DNA from: Halorientalis salina
GTDB lineage: Archaea; Halobacteriota; Halobacteria; Halobacteriales; Haloarculaceae
Direction: 5' to 3'
NCBI RefSeq assembly: GCF_005049285.1
Contig: NZ_SOSC01000002.1
Coordinates: 124,001 to 188,000 of the forward strand
DNA length: 64,000 bases
Part shown: in pieces, positions 57,013 to 64,000 of the stretch
Layout of the letters: each line of letters begins with the position of its first letter
How positions within the stretch are numbered: the stretch's first letter is position 1
Notes under the pieces: model-generated
Seen by the model: the letters and a program-made list of their open reading frames with translations, nothing else
Told to the model about the DNA's origin: nothing
Database searches by the model: none
Translations under genes and position numbers: made by a program

Positions 57013-57203
57013 TGGTGATGAACTGCCCCGGGTTGGGGCGTGAATGATGTGATGACGTGTCCATGAGCGAATCCATGGATACAGTAGGACGTAGGAGACG
57101 GCGGACCCATATACCTACTGCCGGACGACCGTGATAACGGACCGCAGCGACCGGTCACACCGCGACGCGTAGCTATTATCCGCCCGGCCACTGCCCATCC
57201 GCC

Positions 57204-57551
57204 ATGGGCATCGAAGAAGCCGACATCGACCCCGAACGGTTCCTCGAAGACGTGGAGATGCGGATCGGGACGATCGTCTCTGTCGAGGCGTTCCCGGAAG
57301 CGCGCAAGGACGTGTACAAACTCGACGTCGACTTCGGGACCGAGACGCGCCAGTCCGCCGCCGGACTGACGGACAACTACACGAAAGACGAACTGAAAGG
57401 GCGACAGGTCCTCGCAGTGGTCAACCTCGGCACCGTCACCATCGCGGGCTTCGAGAGCCAGTGTCTCGTCACCGGGGTCGACGACGAGGACGGCGACGTG
57501 GTCCACCTCCAGCCCGAGCGCGAGGTCCCCGACGGAACGCGCCTGTACTGA
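57204..57551 (+). CDS. CsaA-like tRNA-binding domain protein
   Basis: This 115-residue protein consists of an OB-fold tRNA-binding domain (MetRS-beta/CsaA type). The characteristic DVEMRIGTIVSVEAFPEARKD stands near residue 18. KLDVDFG, KGRQVLAVVNLGTVTIAGFES and a C-terminal RLY follow. In bacteria CsaA acts as an export-related chaperone, while stand-alone archaeal versions are unassigned. The ATG at 57204 follows 191 bases of non-coding sequence after the dnaG start. Confidence 0.86.
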   Translation: MGIEEADIDPERFLEDVEMRIGTIVSVEAFPEARKDVYKLDVDFGTETRQSAAGLTDNYTKDELKGRQVLAVVNLGTVTIAGFESQCLVTGVDDEDGDVVHLQPEREVPDGTRLY

Positions 57552-57763
57552 TCGCGGAACTACGCCGGCCTTACCGGACCCGCTAAGGCCATCTTACCGG
57601 GGACGAGCGTGGCATCTCACCGGGCGCACTCCGCCGAAGAACGGTCGCTTTCGACCACCGATTCAGTAATCCGGACGTAGTCGAGGAGGAACGCCCGACC
57701 GGGTTCGTGGGCCGGGTTACCGTGGTATCGGTCGAACCCTCACGATAATTTTTACTCGATAGT

Positions 57764-57782
57764 AAGTAAATCTTATTTACTT
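57764..57782. promoter_or_regulatory. AT-rich palindrome upstream of 57850 gene
   Basis: AAGTAAAT (57764-57771) and ATTTACTT (57775-57782) form a perfect 8-bp inverted repeat with a CTT centre, about 68 bases before the ATG. A second repeat, AGTGAT/ATCACT, spans 57799-57817. These look like regulator sites around a promoter. Confidence 0.5.
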
Positions 57783-57849
57783 CAGCGGCCTCCCAAACAG
57801 TGATGACTGGAATCACTTCTGAAGCACTCGGAGACACGGAGACGATACG

Positions 57850-58152
57850 ATGATGTGGCAGGACCTGATCTTCCTCGGCGGTAGCGTCTTCTCGCTGATC
57901 GTCCTTCTGCCGACGCTCAAAGACCGGATGGCGAACGTCCCGCTCGGAACCTCGCTCCCCTCGGCGACGATCGGCATCATCTACGGCACGACGTTCCTGT
58001 CGCTGGGGATGACGATGTCCGCGGTGGGCTCGCTGCTGACCGGCGTGATGTGGAGCGTCATCGCTTTTCTCAGGTCCCCGCACCCGTACGACCACCTCGT
58101 CGATTCAGGTCCCCGAGGCCAAGGGGACGGTAACTATCAATCAGCAGACTGA
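57850..58152 (+). CDS. small two-span membrane protein
   Basis: This 100-residue protein has two hydrophobic segments (about 5-22 and 36-75, perhaps two spans with a GMTMSAVGSLLTG turn) and a polar C-terminal tail of about 25 residues. I do not recognise a family. Two consecutive ATG codons occur at 57850 and 57853. It is preceded by two inverted repeats and an AT-rich region, which suggests it is regulated. Confidence 0.62.
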   Translation: MMWQDLIFLGGSVFSLIVLLPTLKDRMANVPLGTSLPSATIGIIYGTTFLSLGMTMSAVGSLLTGVMWSVIAFLRSPHPYDHLVDSGPRGQGDGNYQSAD

Positions 58153-58205
58153 TTCGGGCACGTCGCATCGACGTGTGGTATCCACCCGGACCGTGACAGG
58201 TAGAG

Positions 58206-58625
58206 ATGGGTGACTCTAAAGTGTACGAGAACGAAGAAACGGCTATGGACAGTACGGAACCCAGCGGACGGTTCAAGCGACTCGGTAGTGCATTGCTCGG
58301 CGCGGGACTGGCCGCGTTCTCGATTCGGTCGTTCCGAAAGGGCAATCGCCTTCGAGGAGCGGTCACCAGTGTCGGAGCGATCGCACTCGGCTACGCCGCC
58401 GTGAAAGGGACTGACAGTACAGGGGAGGAGTTCGACGTGGAGACGACGGGCGGCGAGACGAGCACGGACACCGAAACGGTCTCGACGACTGTAACGGACA
58501 CCGACGAGTCGGCGGCCGATACGAGTCCGGGGCTGACGTGTGCCGCCTGCGGTGAACCGATCACGACCGGGCAGCGACGGCGGCCGAACGAGGACGACGA
58601 GACGGTCCACGACGACTGCCTCTAA
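58206..58625 (+). CDS. membrane protein with C-terminal zinc-ribbon-like motif
   Basis: This 139-residue protein has a charged N-terminus and one or two glycine-rich hydrophobic segments (about 27-41 and 51-66, containing SALLGAGLAAFSIRSF). A long Thr/Glu/Asp linker follows, then a C-terminal knuckle, CAACGEPI...HDDC (residues about 113-138), that could bind one zinc. Start at 58206; an internal ATG at 58245 would remove 13 residues. Function unknown. Confidence 0.65.
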   Translation: MGDSKVYENEETAMDSTEPSGRFKRLGSALLGAGLAAFSIRSFRKGNRLRGAVTSVGAIALGYAAVKGTDSTGEEFDVETTGGETSTDTETVSTTVTDTDESAADTSPGLTCAACGEPITTGQRRRPNEDDETVHDDCL

Positions 58626-58694
58626 CGGTCGAGTCCGGCCGGAACCGGGCGAGTAACCGACCGACGAGCCGAACGCGTTTCTGAGTCGCGGTGG

Positions 58695-58703
58695 TTTTTA
58701 TAG
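58695..58703 (+). promoter_or_regulatory. TATA box for the CARF-like regulator
   Basis: TTTTTATAG lies about 26 bases before the ATG at 58725, as expected for a leaderless transcript. Confidence 0.55.
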
Positions 58704-58724
58704 CCGCCGAGCCAGTCGACACGT

Positions 58725-59651
58725 ATGCAGACCCACATCGTGCCGGTCGGGTTCGACTACGACCGGCTGATCGCGCCGCTCGTCCGGGAGCAACTGGACG
58801 TGGACCGCGTGATCCTCCTGGAGGGGGCGGTCGGCAGCGAGGCCAACGTCGAGTACTCGCGCAACCTCGCCGAGAAGTTGGAGAAGGACTTCACCAACCT
58901 CCTCGGGGCCGAGACCGAGCGGGTCGTGGTCGACGACGTCTACGACTACGACGACGCCTTCGAGCAGGCCTACGCGCTCATCATGGCCGAACTCGACCGC
59001 GGCCGCGACGACGCGGACGACGAGGTCGAGGAGGTCTGGGTCAACATCTCCGCGATGCCACGCACCGTCTCCTTCGCCTTCGCGACCGCCGCCCACTCGA
59101 TCATGGTCGAGCGCCAGGAGGACCGTGAGCGCATCCACACCTACTACACGGTCCCCGAGAAGTACCTCGAAACCGAACTCGCCGAGGAACTGCGCCGCCA
59201 GATCGACCTCCTCGAAGATATCGGGACCGACGTCGACGACGAGCGAGTCACCGAGCGATTGACAGCGGCCGGAGACTTGCTCGACGAGTTCGACGAGCGT
59301 GGGACCACGATCGGCGCCAAAGAGATCGACGGCAGCCACATCGTCGAACTCCCGGTCGCCTCCTTCTCGAACGTCAAACCGTTCGAGGAAATCATCCTCT
59401 ATACGCTCGGTGAACACGGCGAGTTCGAGTCGGTCTCGGAACTCGCTCAGGAACTGGCCCGCGAACTCGGCGAGGAGTACACCGATTCGTTCCGCTCGAA
59501 GGTCATCTACAACGTCGATCGATTGGGGCCGGGCGGGAAAGGCTACATCGAACAGGAGGAACACGGCAAATCATACCGAACGCGGCTCTCGCGTATCGGC
59601 GAGTTGTGGGTGCGTGCCCACGCCGACAGCGAGCCACAGGCGCTGTCCTGA
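58725..59651 (+). CDS. HFX_2341-type regulator with CARF-like sensor and winged helix
   Basis: This 308-residue protein has an N-terminal Rossmann-like sensor (about 1-145). The ligand-loop candidates are HIVPVGFDYDRLIAPL at the first strand and VNISAMPRTVSFAFATAAHS at the fourth, as in CARF/DUF6293 domains. A helical linker leads to a C-terminal winged helix (about 215-300) with ILYTLGEHGEFESVSELAQELA. It is probably a ligand-controlled transcription factor. No CRISPR or cas genes are in the window, so it acts elsewhere. It has its own TATA box. Confidence 0.82.
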   Translation: MQTHIVPVGFDYDRLIAPLVREQLDVDRVILLEGAVGSEANVEYSRNLAEKLEKDFTNLLGAETERVVVDDVYDYDDAFEQAYALIMAELDRGRDDADDEVEEVWVNISAMPRTVSFAFATAAHSIMVERQEDRERIHTYYTVPEKYLETELAEELRRQIDLLEDIGTDVDDERVTERLTAAGDLLDEFDERGTTIGAKEIDGSHIVELPVASFSNVKPFEEIILYTLGEHGEFESVSELAQELARELGEEYTDSFRSKVIYNVDRLGPGGKGYIEQEEHGKSYRTRLSRIGELWVRAHADSEPQALS

Positions 59652-59657
59652 CTCCGA

Positions 59658-60416
59658 TTACCGACCGATCTCCGCTTTCTTCGCCCGCGTCGCCATCGCG
59701 AGGAACACGGCCAGGACCGTCAGCGTGACCGCTCCGGCGGCGGCCTGGTCGTGGACCGCCAGGTTGTGGTTGTACCCGGCCACGATTTCGGCGGGCAAGA
59801 GCGTGTGGTGGGGATCACCGACGATGGGCATGAAGTAGTCGACCACGTCGTTGAACAGGTACCACGCAGTCGCGACGGCGACGGCCCAGATCGGGAAGTC
59901 GCTGTAGCGGTAGATAACGAAGGCCTCGACGGCCATCGCGAGGTGACTCCAGACGAGGAAGTGGTACAGCCACAGCGGCGTGTCCCCGATCCCGTTGATG
60001 TAGAGCTGGACGTACGGCGTCCAGAGGCCGAGTTTGATACAGCCGAAGAATGCCAGGACGTGGACGAACTCCAGATCGAGATCGAGTTTCCAGACGATCA
60101 GCGACAGCCCGATGAACATCGTCGCGACGGGGCTGTCCGGAACGACGGGCCAGGCCACCATCGGTTCGATGGCGAACTGGCCAGTGATGGTTGGCGTCGA
60201 AGCCGGGATCGGCTGGAAGCCGTAGTACCAGAAGCCGAAGGCGGTGCCCACGAGATTGATGATCGCGATGGGCCAGGCCAGTCGGAGGGCTGCGTCCTCC
60301 ATCCAGGCGGGCAGTGGTGCGACGTACCGCGGAAGCGACTCCCGGTCGGGGAGACGGCCGTCGAAGTAACGGGCGATGAACTGCTCCAGGCGGCGGCCCG
60401 CGTCGGTGACCGGCAT
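59658..60416 (-). CDS. DUF1405 integral membrane protein
   Basis: This 252-residue protein has about six to seven membrane spans, with aromatic-rich loops such as GFWYYGFQPIPAS and GLWTPYVQLYI. SHLAMAVEAFVIYRY and a C-terminal HNLAVHDQAAAGAV segment also occur. It matches the DUF1405 family, known in Bacillus and archaea but without defined function. Start at 60416 (MPVTDAGRRLEQF). It is convergent with the CARF-like gene (six bases apart). Confidence 0.82.
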   Translation of the reverse strand: MPVTDAGRRLEQFIARYFDGRLPDRESLPRYVAPLPAWMEDAALRLAWPIAIINLVGTAFGFWYYGFQPIPASTPTITGQFAIEPMVAWPVVPDSPVATMFIGLSLIVWKLDLDLEFVHVLAFFGCIKLGLWTPYVQLYINGIGDTPLWLYHFLVWSHLAMAVEAFVIYRYSDFPIWAVAVATAWYLFNDVVDYFMPIVGDPHHTLLPAEIVAGYNHNLAVHDQAAAGAVTLTVLAVFLAMATRAKKAEIGR

Positions 60417-60561
60417 TACCGTGGTGCTCGACGGGTGGAACAAAAACGGTAGTGGTTGTGGTCCGCGCGCGTGGCCCGCCCGGTTCAGCAGCCACCGACT
60501 CACTCGAACTGCGTCCGAATCGAACAGCGTGCGGTGACGGGACTGGGGGCGAAGGACGGGG

Positions 60562-60569
60562 TTAAGTAA
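60562..60569 (+). promoter_or_regulatory. TATA-like box for pdxS
   Basis: TTAAGTAA lies about 25 bases before the ATG at 60591, as for a leaderless transcript. Confidence 0.55.
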
Positions 60570-60590
60570 CACAATACCCAACGGGTGTAT

Positions 60591-61499
60591 ATGACGAACG
60601 AAACAGACCTAGAGGACCTCCAGCGCGGGACCGAGTTGGTCAAGCGCGGGTTCGCGAAAATGCAGAAGGGCGGGGTCATCATGGACGTCGTCAATCCCGA
60701 ACAGGCCCGCATCGCCGAGGACGTCGGGGCCGTCGCCGTCATGGCCTTAGAGGCCGTGCCGGCGGACATCCGCAAGCGCGGCGGCGTCGCCCGGATGGCA
60801 GACCCCGCCGACGTCGCCGAGATCATCGACGAGGTCTCCATTCCGGTGATGGGCAAATCCCGCATCGGCCACACCAAGGAGGCCCAGATCCTCGAGGCCG
60901 TCGGCGTGGACATGGTCGACGAAAGCGAGGTGCTGACGCCCGCCGACGACCGCTATCACATCGACAAGCGCGACTTTACTTCCCCGTTCGTCTGCGGCGC
61001 ACGCAACCTCGGTGAGGCGCTCCGCCGAATCGACGAGGGCGCGGCCATGATCCGCACCAAAGGCGAGGCCGGCACCGGCGACGTGAACCAGGCCGTCCAC
61101 CATCAGCGCAACATCAAGGGCGCGATCCGCGAACTCGAAGGGATGACCCACCAGGAACGCGAGAAGTGGGCCCGCGAGAACGAAGCGCCCGCGGACCTCG
61201 TTCACGACACGGCCGAGATGGGCCGACTCCCGGTCGTCAACTTCGCCGCCGGCGGCATCGCGACGCCCGCCGACGCCGCCTTGATGATGCACCACGAGTG
61301 TGACGGCATCTTCGTCGGCTCCGGCATCTTCGGTGCCGAGGACCCCGAGGCGATGGGCGAAGCCATCGTCGAGGCGGTCAACAACTGGGACGACCCCGAG
61401 AAACTCGCCGAGATCTCCTCGAACATCGGCTCGGGCATGAAAGGCGACGCGAACAACGATCTGCCCGAAGAAGAGAAACTTCAGGGTCGCGGCGTCTGA
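60591..61499 (+). CDS. pdxS: pyridoxal 5'-phosphate synthase, PdxS subunit
   Basis: This 302-residue TIM-barrel enzyme condenses ribose 5-phosphate, glyceraldehyde 3-phosphate and ammonia to PLP. Signatures include [18 protein letters not shown], the catalytic Lys in MGKSRIGH near residue 87, [13 protein letters not shown] near 158, and [13 protein letters not shown] and GSGIFG later. The glutaminase partner PdxT is not in the window. ATG at 60591; a GTG two codons upstream is possible. Confidence 0.96.
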   Translation: MTNETDLEDLQRGTELVKRGFAKMQKGGVIMDVVNPEQARIAEDVGAVAVMALEAVPADIRKRGGVARMADPADVAEIIDEVSIPVMGKSRIGHTKEAQILEAVGVDMVDESEVLTPADDRYHIDKRDFTSPFVCGARNLGEALRRIDEGAAMIRTKGEAGTGDVNQAVHHQRNIKGAIRELEGMTHQEREKWARENEAPADLVHDTAEMGRLPVVNFAAGGIATPADAALMMHHECDGIFVGSGIFGAEDPEAMGEAIVEAVNNWDDPEKLAEISSNIGSGMKGDANNDLPEEEKLQGRGV

Positions 61500-61505
61500 T
61501 CACCG

Positions 61506-61967
61506 ATGTCCGGGGAGTCGACCCGCGATCCCGCCGCGATCGTCGACGACCTCGACCGGCCGGTTCTGCTGTTCGACGGCGTCTGTAACCTCTGTAACGG
61601 CTTCGTCCGCTTCATCGTCCGGTTCGACGCGGCGGGGACCGTTCGGTTCGCACCCCTTCAGTCAGCGGTCGCAGACGAACTGCTCGACCGCTACGACCTC
61701 GAACCCGAAGGCGAGGGGTTCGAGACCGTGGTCCTTATCGAGGACGGCGAGGCGTACACGAAATCGACGGCGGCGCTCCGGGTGGCACGGCGACTCGACG
61801 GGCCGTGGCCGCTCGCCTATCCGCTCGTCTATCTCCCCGAGCGGTTCCGGAACGGCGTCTACGACCTCGTCGCCAGGTACCGTTATCGAGTGTTCGGGCG
61901 GAAAGACGAATGTCCCATGCCCGACCCGGAACTCCGCGAGCGGTTCGTCGAGCGGTCGCTGACCTGA
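61506..61967 (+). CDS. DCC-family thiol-disulphide oxidoreductase-like protein
   Basis: This 153-residue protein belongs to the DUF393/DCC family. The landmark DGVCNLCNGFVRF near residue 24 includes the CxxC pair, and FAPLQSAVADELL follows. A C-terminal YRYRVFGRKDEC motif completes the domain. The CxxC suggests thiol-redox activity, but a substrate is not known. It lies six bases downstream of pdxS and may be co-transcribed. ATG at 61506. Confidence 0.87.
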   Translation: MSGESTRDPAAIVDDLDRPVLLFDGVCNLCNGFVRFIVRFDAAGTVRFAPLQSAVADELLDRYDLEPEGEGFETVVLIEDGEAYTKSTAALRVARRLDGPWPLAYPLVYLPERFRNGVYDLVARYRYRVFGRKDECPMPDPELRERFVERSLT

Positions 61968-62004
61968 TCCTGGAGTTCAAGAATCGATAATCGAAGAGCC
62001 GAAC

Positions 62005-62011
62005 TTTTTAT
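62005..62011 (+). promoter_or_regulatory. TATA-like box for the MscS-type channel
   Basis: TTTTTAT lies about 25 bases before the ATG at 62033. Confidence 0.5.
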
Positions 62012-62032
62012 CGGTCGCTCACTCCGTCGAGT

Positions 62033-63247
62033 ATGGTCGTCCAGTACATCAACGATTTTCGCGTGGTTCTGGAGGGATTCGTCTCTACAGAGGCGCGACT
62101 GGCAGCAACGGTCGTACTGACGGTCGCAGCGGTGGTAACGGCGATCGTGCTCGCGCCGCGGATCGTGCGGCTCGTCCGTCGGTCGATATCGAACCGGTTT
62201 TTCGGGCACGAACGCGTCCCCTTCGAGCCGCCCGAGTTCGACTGGCGGCTCCCGGTAATGGCAGTGGTTCGGACGATCCAGCTCGCGGTCTTTCTCGGGG
62301 TTTCCCTCGCGGTCATGGTGGTCTGGGGGTTCGTCGATCTGGCACTCACGACGGTCGCGGCGATGGCGGCGATGATTCCAACGCTCGTGCGGGGGCTGAT
62401 AACGATCGGGCTCATCGGCGGGACGCTGGTCGCCATCGACATGCTGGAGACCTCGGTCGAAGAGTACGCCGAGGAGTCGGACACGATAAATCAACACCAG
62501 CAGGGGATCGTCTTCCACGTCCTGCAGGCGGTCGTCCTGATCGGGGCGGCGATCGTCGCCCTGTCGGTCTGGGGTGTCAACCTCGGCGGCCTGCTGGTCG
62601 GTGCCGGCTTCCTGGGTATCGTCATCGGGACTGCCGCGCGGACGACTATCGGCTCCTTTATCGCCGGCTTCGTCCTGATGTTCTCGCGCCCGTTCAAGAT
62701 CGGCGACTGGGTCGCGATCAACGACGACGAGGGGATCATCACCGACATCACGATCATCAACACGCGCATTCGGAACCCGGCGGGCGAAGAGGTCGTCATC
62801 CCGAATCTACACGTCGCAAACGCGACGGTTACCAACCGAACGAGCCTCGAACGGCTCCGGCTGTCCGTCGACGTGGGTATCGACTACGAGGCCGACCTCG
62901 AACTCGCCGAGGAGTTGATCGAGGAGACGCTCGTCGACGTCTCCCACTCCGTGGACAACCCGACGCCACAGGTCATTCCGAAATCGTTCGGCGATTCGGC
63001 GATCGTCCTGGAGTGTCGGTTCTGGATCGACCACCCCAGCGCGGCCAAGCGAGCGATGGCCACCGCCGAAGTCGTCCGCGAGGTCAAAGCGACGCTCGAC
63101 GACGCCGGTGTCAAAATCCCCTACCCGCAACGCGAACTGCTCGGACGCGAAGAGGCCGGCGGCTTTCAGGTGAGTGGGGCGACCGGGAGCAAATCAGCGG
63201 CGGAGCCAACACTGGCAAACGACGGGGGGGACTCGGCGTCGCAGTAG
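62033..63247 (+). CDS. MscS-family mechanosensitive channel
   Basis: This 404-residue channel has four or five spans. The family's pore-lining and beta-domain region covers about 190-270 (GAGFLGIVIGTAARTTIGSFIAG, FSRPFKIGDWVAI, NTRIRNPAGEEVVIPN). The C-terminal alpha/beta domain has DVGIDYEADLELAEELIEE. It opens under membrane tension to release solutes on hypo-osmotic shock. A low-complexity Ser/Asn-rich tail of about 25 residues ends it. Start at 62033, with a TATA-like TTTTTAT about 25 bases before. Confidence 0.92.
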   Translation: MVVQYINDFRVVLEGFVSTEARLAATVVLTVAAVVTAIVLAPRIVRLVRRSISNRFFGHERVPFEPPEFDWRLPVMAVVRTIQLAVFLGVSLAVMVVWGFVDLALTTVAAMAAMIPTLVRGLITIGLIGGTLVAIDMLETSVEEYAEESDTINQHQQGIVFHVLQAVVLIGAAIVALSVWGVNLGGLLVGAGFLGIVIGTAARTTIGSFIAGFVLMFSRPFKIGDWVAINDDEGIITDITIINTRIRNPAGEEVVIPNLHVANATVTNRTSLERLRLSVDVGIDYEADLELAEELIEETLVDVSHSVDNPTPQVIPKSFGDSAIVLECRFWIDHPSAAKRAMATAEVVREVKATLDDAGVKIPYPQRELLGREEAGGFQVSGATGSKSAAEPTLANDGGDSASQ

Positions 63248-63265
63248 ATTGAGAGGTGTGCAGTA

Positions 63266-63333
63266 GCGGTGCGGTGGCGGTAGCGGTGCGGTGGCGGTAG
63301 CGGTGCGGTGGCGGTAGCGGTGCGGTGGCGGTA
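63266..63333. repeat. minisatellite of four perfect 17-bp units
   Basis: Four identical copies of GCGGTGCGGTGGCGGTA lie directly downstream of the mscS-type gene. The composition resembles the 11-bp array at 53593. Exact identity of the copies suggests recent expansion or ongoing homogenisation. Confidence 0.85.
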
Positions 63334-63346
63334 CAGTTTCAAGCAT

Positions 63347-63472
63347 CCGGCGGCCGGTGGCCGCCGGTTCACTCCGGGCGAACGCAGTGAGCCCGGAGCG
63401 GTTTTTAGTCCAGGTTTTTGGAGCAGGGGGTTCCCGCAGCGAGCGAGAGTGAGCGAGGGGACCCCCTGCTGT
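63347..63472. terminator. cluster of terminator-like stem-loops
   Basis: Stems are CCGGCGGCC/GGCCGCCGG (63347-63367), CTCCGGGC/GCCCGGAG (63372-63398, followed by GGTTTTTAG) and GCAGGGGGTTCC with GGGACCCCCTGC (about 63422-63471, one mismatch) flanked by T and A runs. They lie between convergent genes and probably end transcription from both sides. Confidence 0.6.
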
Positions 63473-63485
63473 AAAAAAGTGGGTT

Positions 63486-63908
63486 CTAGTACTCGTAGTC
63501 GGTGTCGATGGTGCTCGCGGTTTCGACCATCGAGACGGCGGCGTCGGAGTACTGCAGGACTTTCTGCATGTCCCCATCGAGTTCGAAGACGCCGGACATC
63601 AGCCCGTCGATGGCGCCGACCTCACCTTCGGTCAGACGGACCCAGTCAGCGTACGCGCCCCGGTAGATGAACCCGTAGTCGGTGTCCTCGGGGTCGGGGA
63701 CTTCACGGCAGTCGAAGACGTCGCCGTCCTCCAAGCCGATGAAGTAGTACATGTCCTCGGGAAGGCGGTCATCGGCTTCGAGGTGGAAGATGAAGTTCCC
63801 GTTGAACTCGACCCCCCACCCCTCGCTGGCCTCCTGATAGGTCTCGTTGTTGCGCAGTTCCTGCTCCCACTCCTCGATCCACTCGTCGGTTGGAAACGGT
63901 ATCGCCAT
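63486..63908 (-). CDS. SCP2 sterol-carrier-domain protein
   Basis: This 140-residue protein matches a single SCP2 (sterol-binding) domain. The C-terminal hallmark IDGLMSGVFELDGDMQKVLQYSDAA is present as shorter motifs GLMSGVF and GDMQKVLQY near residue 105. It begins MAIPFPTDEWIEEWEQEL and has a hydrophobic ligand cavity pattern (FIFHLEADDRLP). Archaea lack sterols, so the ligand may be another lipid or a fatty acyl compound. ATG at 63908; its own upstream region reaches the window end. Confidence 0.86.
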   Translation of the reverse strand: MAIPFPTDEWIEEWEQELRNNETYQEASEGWGVEFNGNFIFHLEADDRLPEDMYYFIGLEDGDVFDCREVPDPEDTDYGFIYRGAYADWVRLTEGEVGAIDGLMSGVFELDGDMQKVLQYSDAAVSMVETASTIDTDYEY

Positions 63909-64000
63909 GGTTGTATCCGCCGTCCTTGCAACGGCACGGGCAAATCAACATGGCTTGTCATAAGAGTTCTCCCGGGAGTTTCGTGCTATTTATATCGCCG

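Noticed and set aside
63266-63333. Possible CRISPR array
   Set aside because: The units are contiguous 17-bp tandem repeats with no spacers and no cas genes nearby.
63194-63577. Minus-strand frames across the 17-bp array
   Set aside because: They encode only His/Arg/Tyr/Thr/Ala repeats from the minisatellite and have no plausible start or homology.

Overview
The window is a high-GC chromosomal segment of a halophilic archaeon (class Halobacteria). The proteins are strongly acidic. Many genes begin about 25 bp after a TATA-like box and look leaderless. There is an S-layer glycoprotein with an archaeosortase, halocyanins, archaeal DnaG, diphthine synthase, IF-5A and Trm5. The gene set resembles Haloarculaceae, but that placement is inference. 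I see no CRISPR array, rRNA, replication origin or intact insertion sequence. Most of the window reads as core chromosome.

Layout. 1-11 kb: CinA-like protein, a COG3199 NAD-kinase-type protein, an AbrB-PhoU regulator, a double-domain LEA14-like protein, small haloarchaeal proteins, a nitrilase-family hydrolase, aldehyde dehydrogenase, a lipoprotein halocyanin, a RIO-like kinase and endonuclease III. 11.6-18.3 kb: a respiratory cluster encoding a split b6-type cytochrome b, a Rieske protein and a membrane-anchored halocyanin, interleaved with small haloarchaea-specific membrane proteins. 18.3-27.2 kb: a degenerate NAD-kinase-like protein, M28 peptidase, trans-prenyl synthase, cytochrome oxidase subunit III, and two convergent PAS signalling genes. 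27.2-35.2 kb: tRNA-Thr(CGU) flanked by degenerate copies of its own 3' end, trm5, dphB, archaeosortase A next to the S-layer gene, and Nif3.

35.2-47.2 kb: a zinc/winged-helix protein, agmatinase plus IF-5A, an aminotransferase, an ABC1 kinase, Hsp20, two tandem moeA genes (the second fused to a substrate-binding domain), HAD hydrolase, LWR-salt protein, pterin dehydratase and an MFS transporter. 47.2-50.3 kb: an operon for the siroheme branch of archaeal haem synthesis (hemA, precorrin-2 dehydrogenase, fused AhbA/AhbB). 50.4-64 kb: tandem cold-shock genes, a catalytic cis-prenyltransferase and a paralogue lacking the catalytic motif, DUF92 protein, GNAT, dnaG, tRNA-binding protein, a CARF-like regulator, DUF1405 protein, pdxS, a DCC-family protein, an MscS channel and an SCP2 protein.

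The genes link through electron transport (bc complex, halocyanins, oxidase subunit, haem precursors), the cell envelope (S-layer, archaeosortase, lipid-carrier synthesis) and translation (IF-5A with agmatinase, DphB, Trm5, tRNA-Thr). The most unusual signals are non-coding: a 14-bp perfect inverted repeat just upstream of the S-layer TATA box, a palindrome centred on the halocyanin TATA box, tRNA-tail repeats, a nested inverted-repeat element at 5.0 kb, and three consecutive hairpins between the two cis-prenyltransferases.
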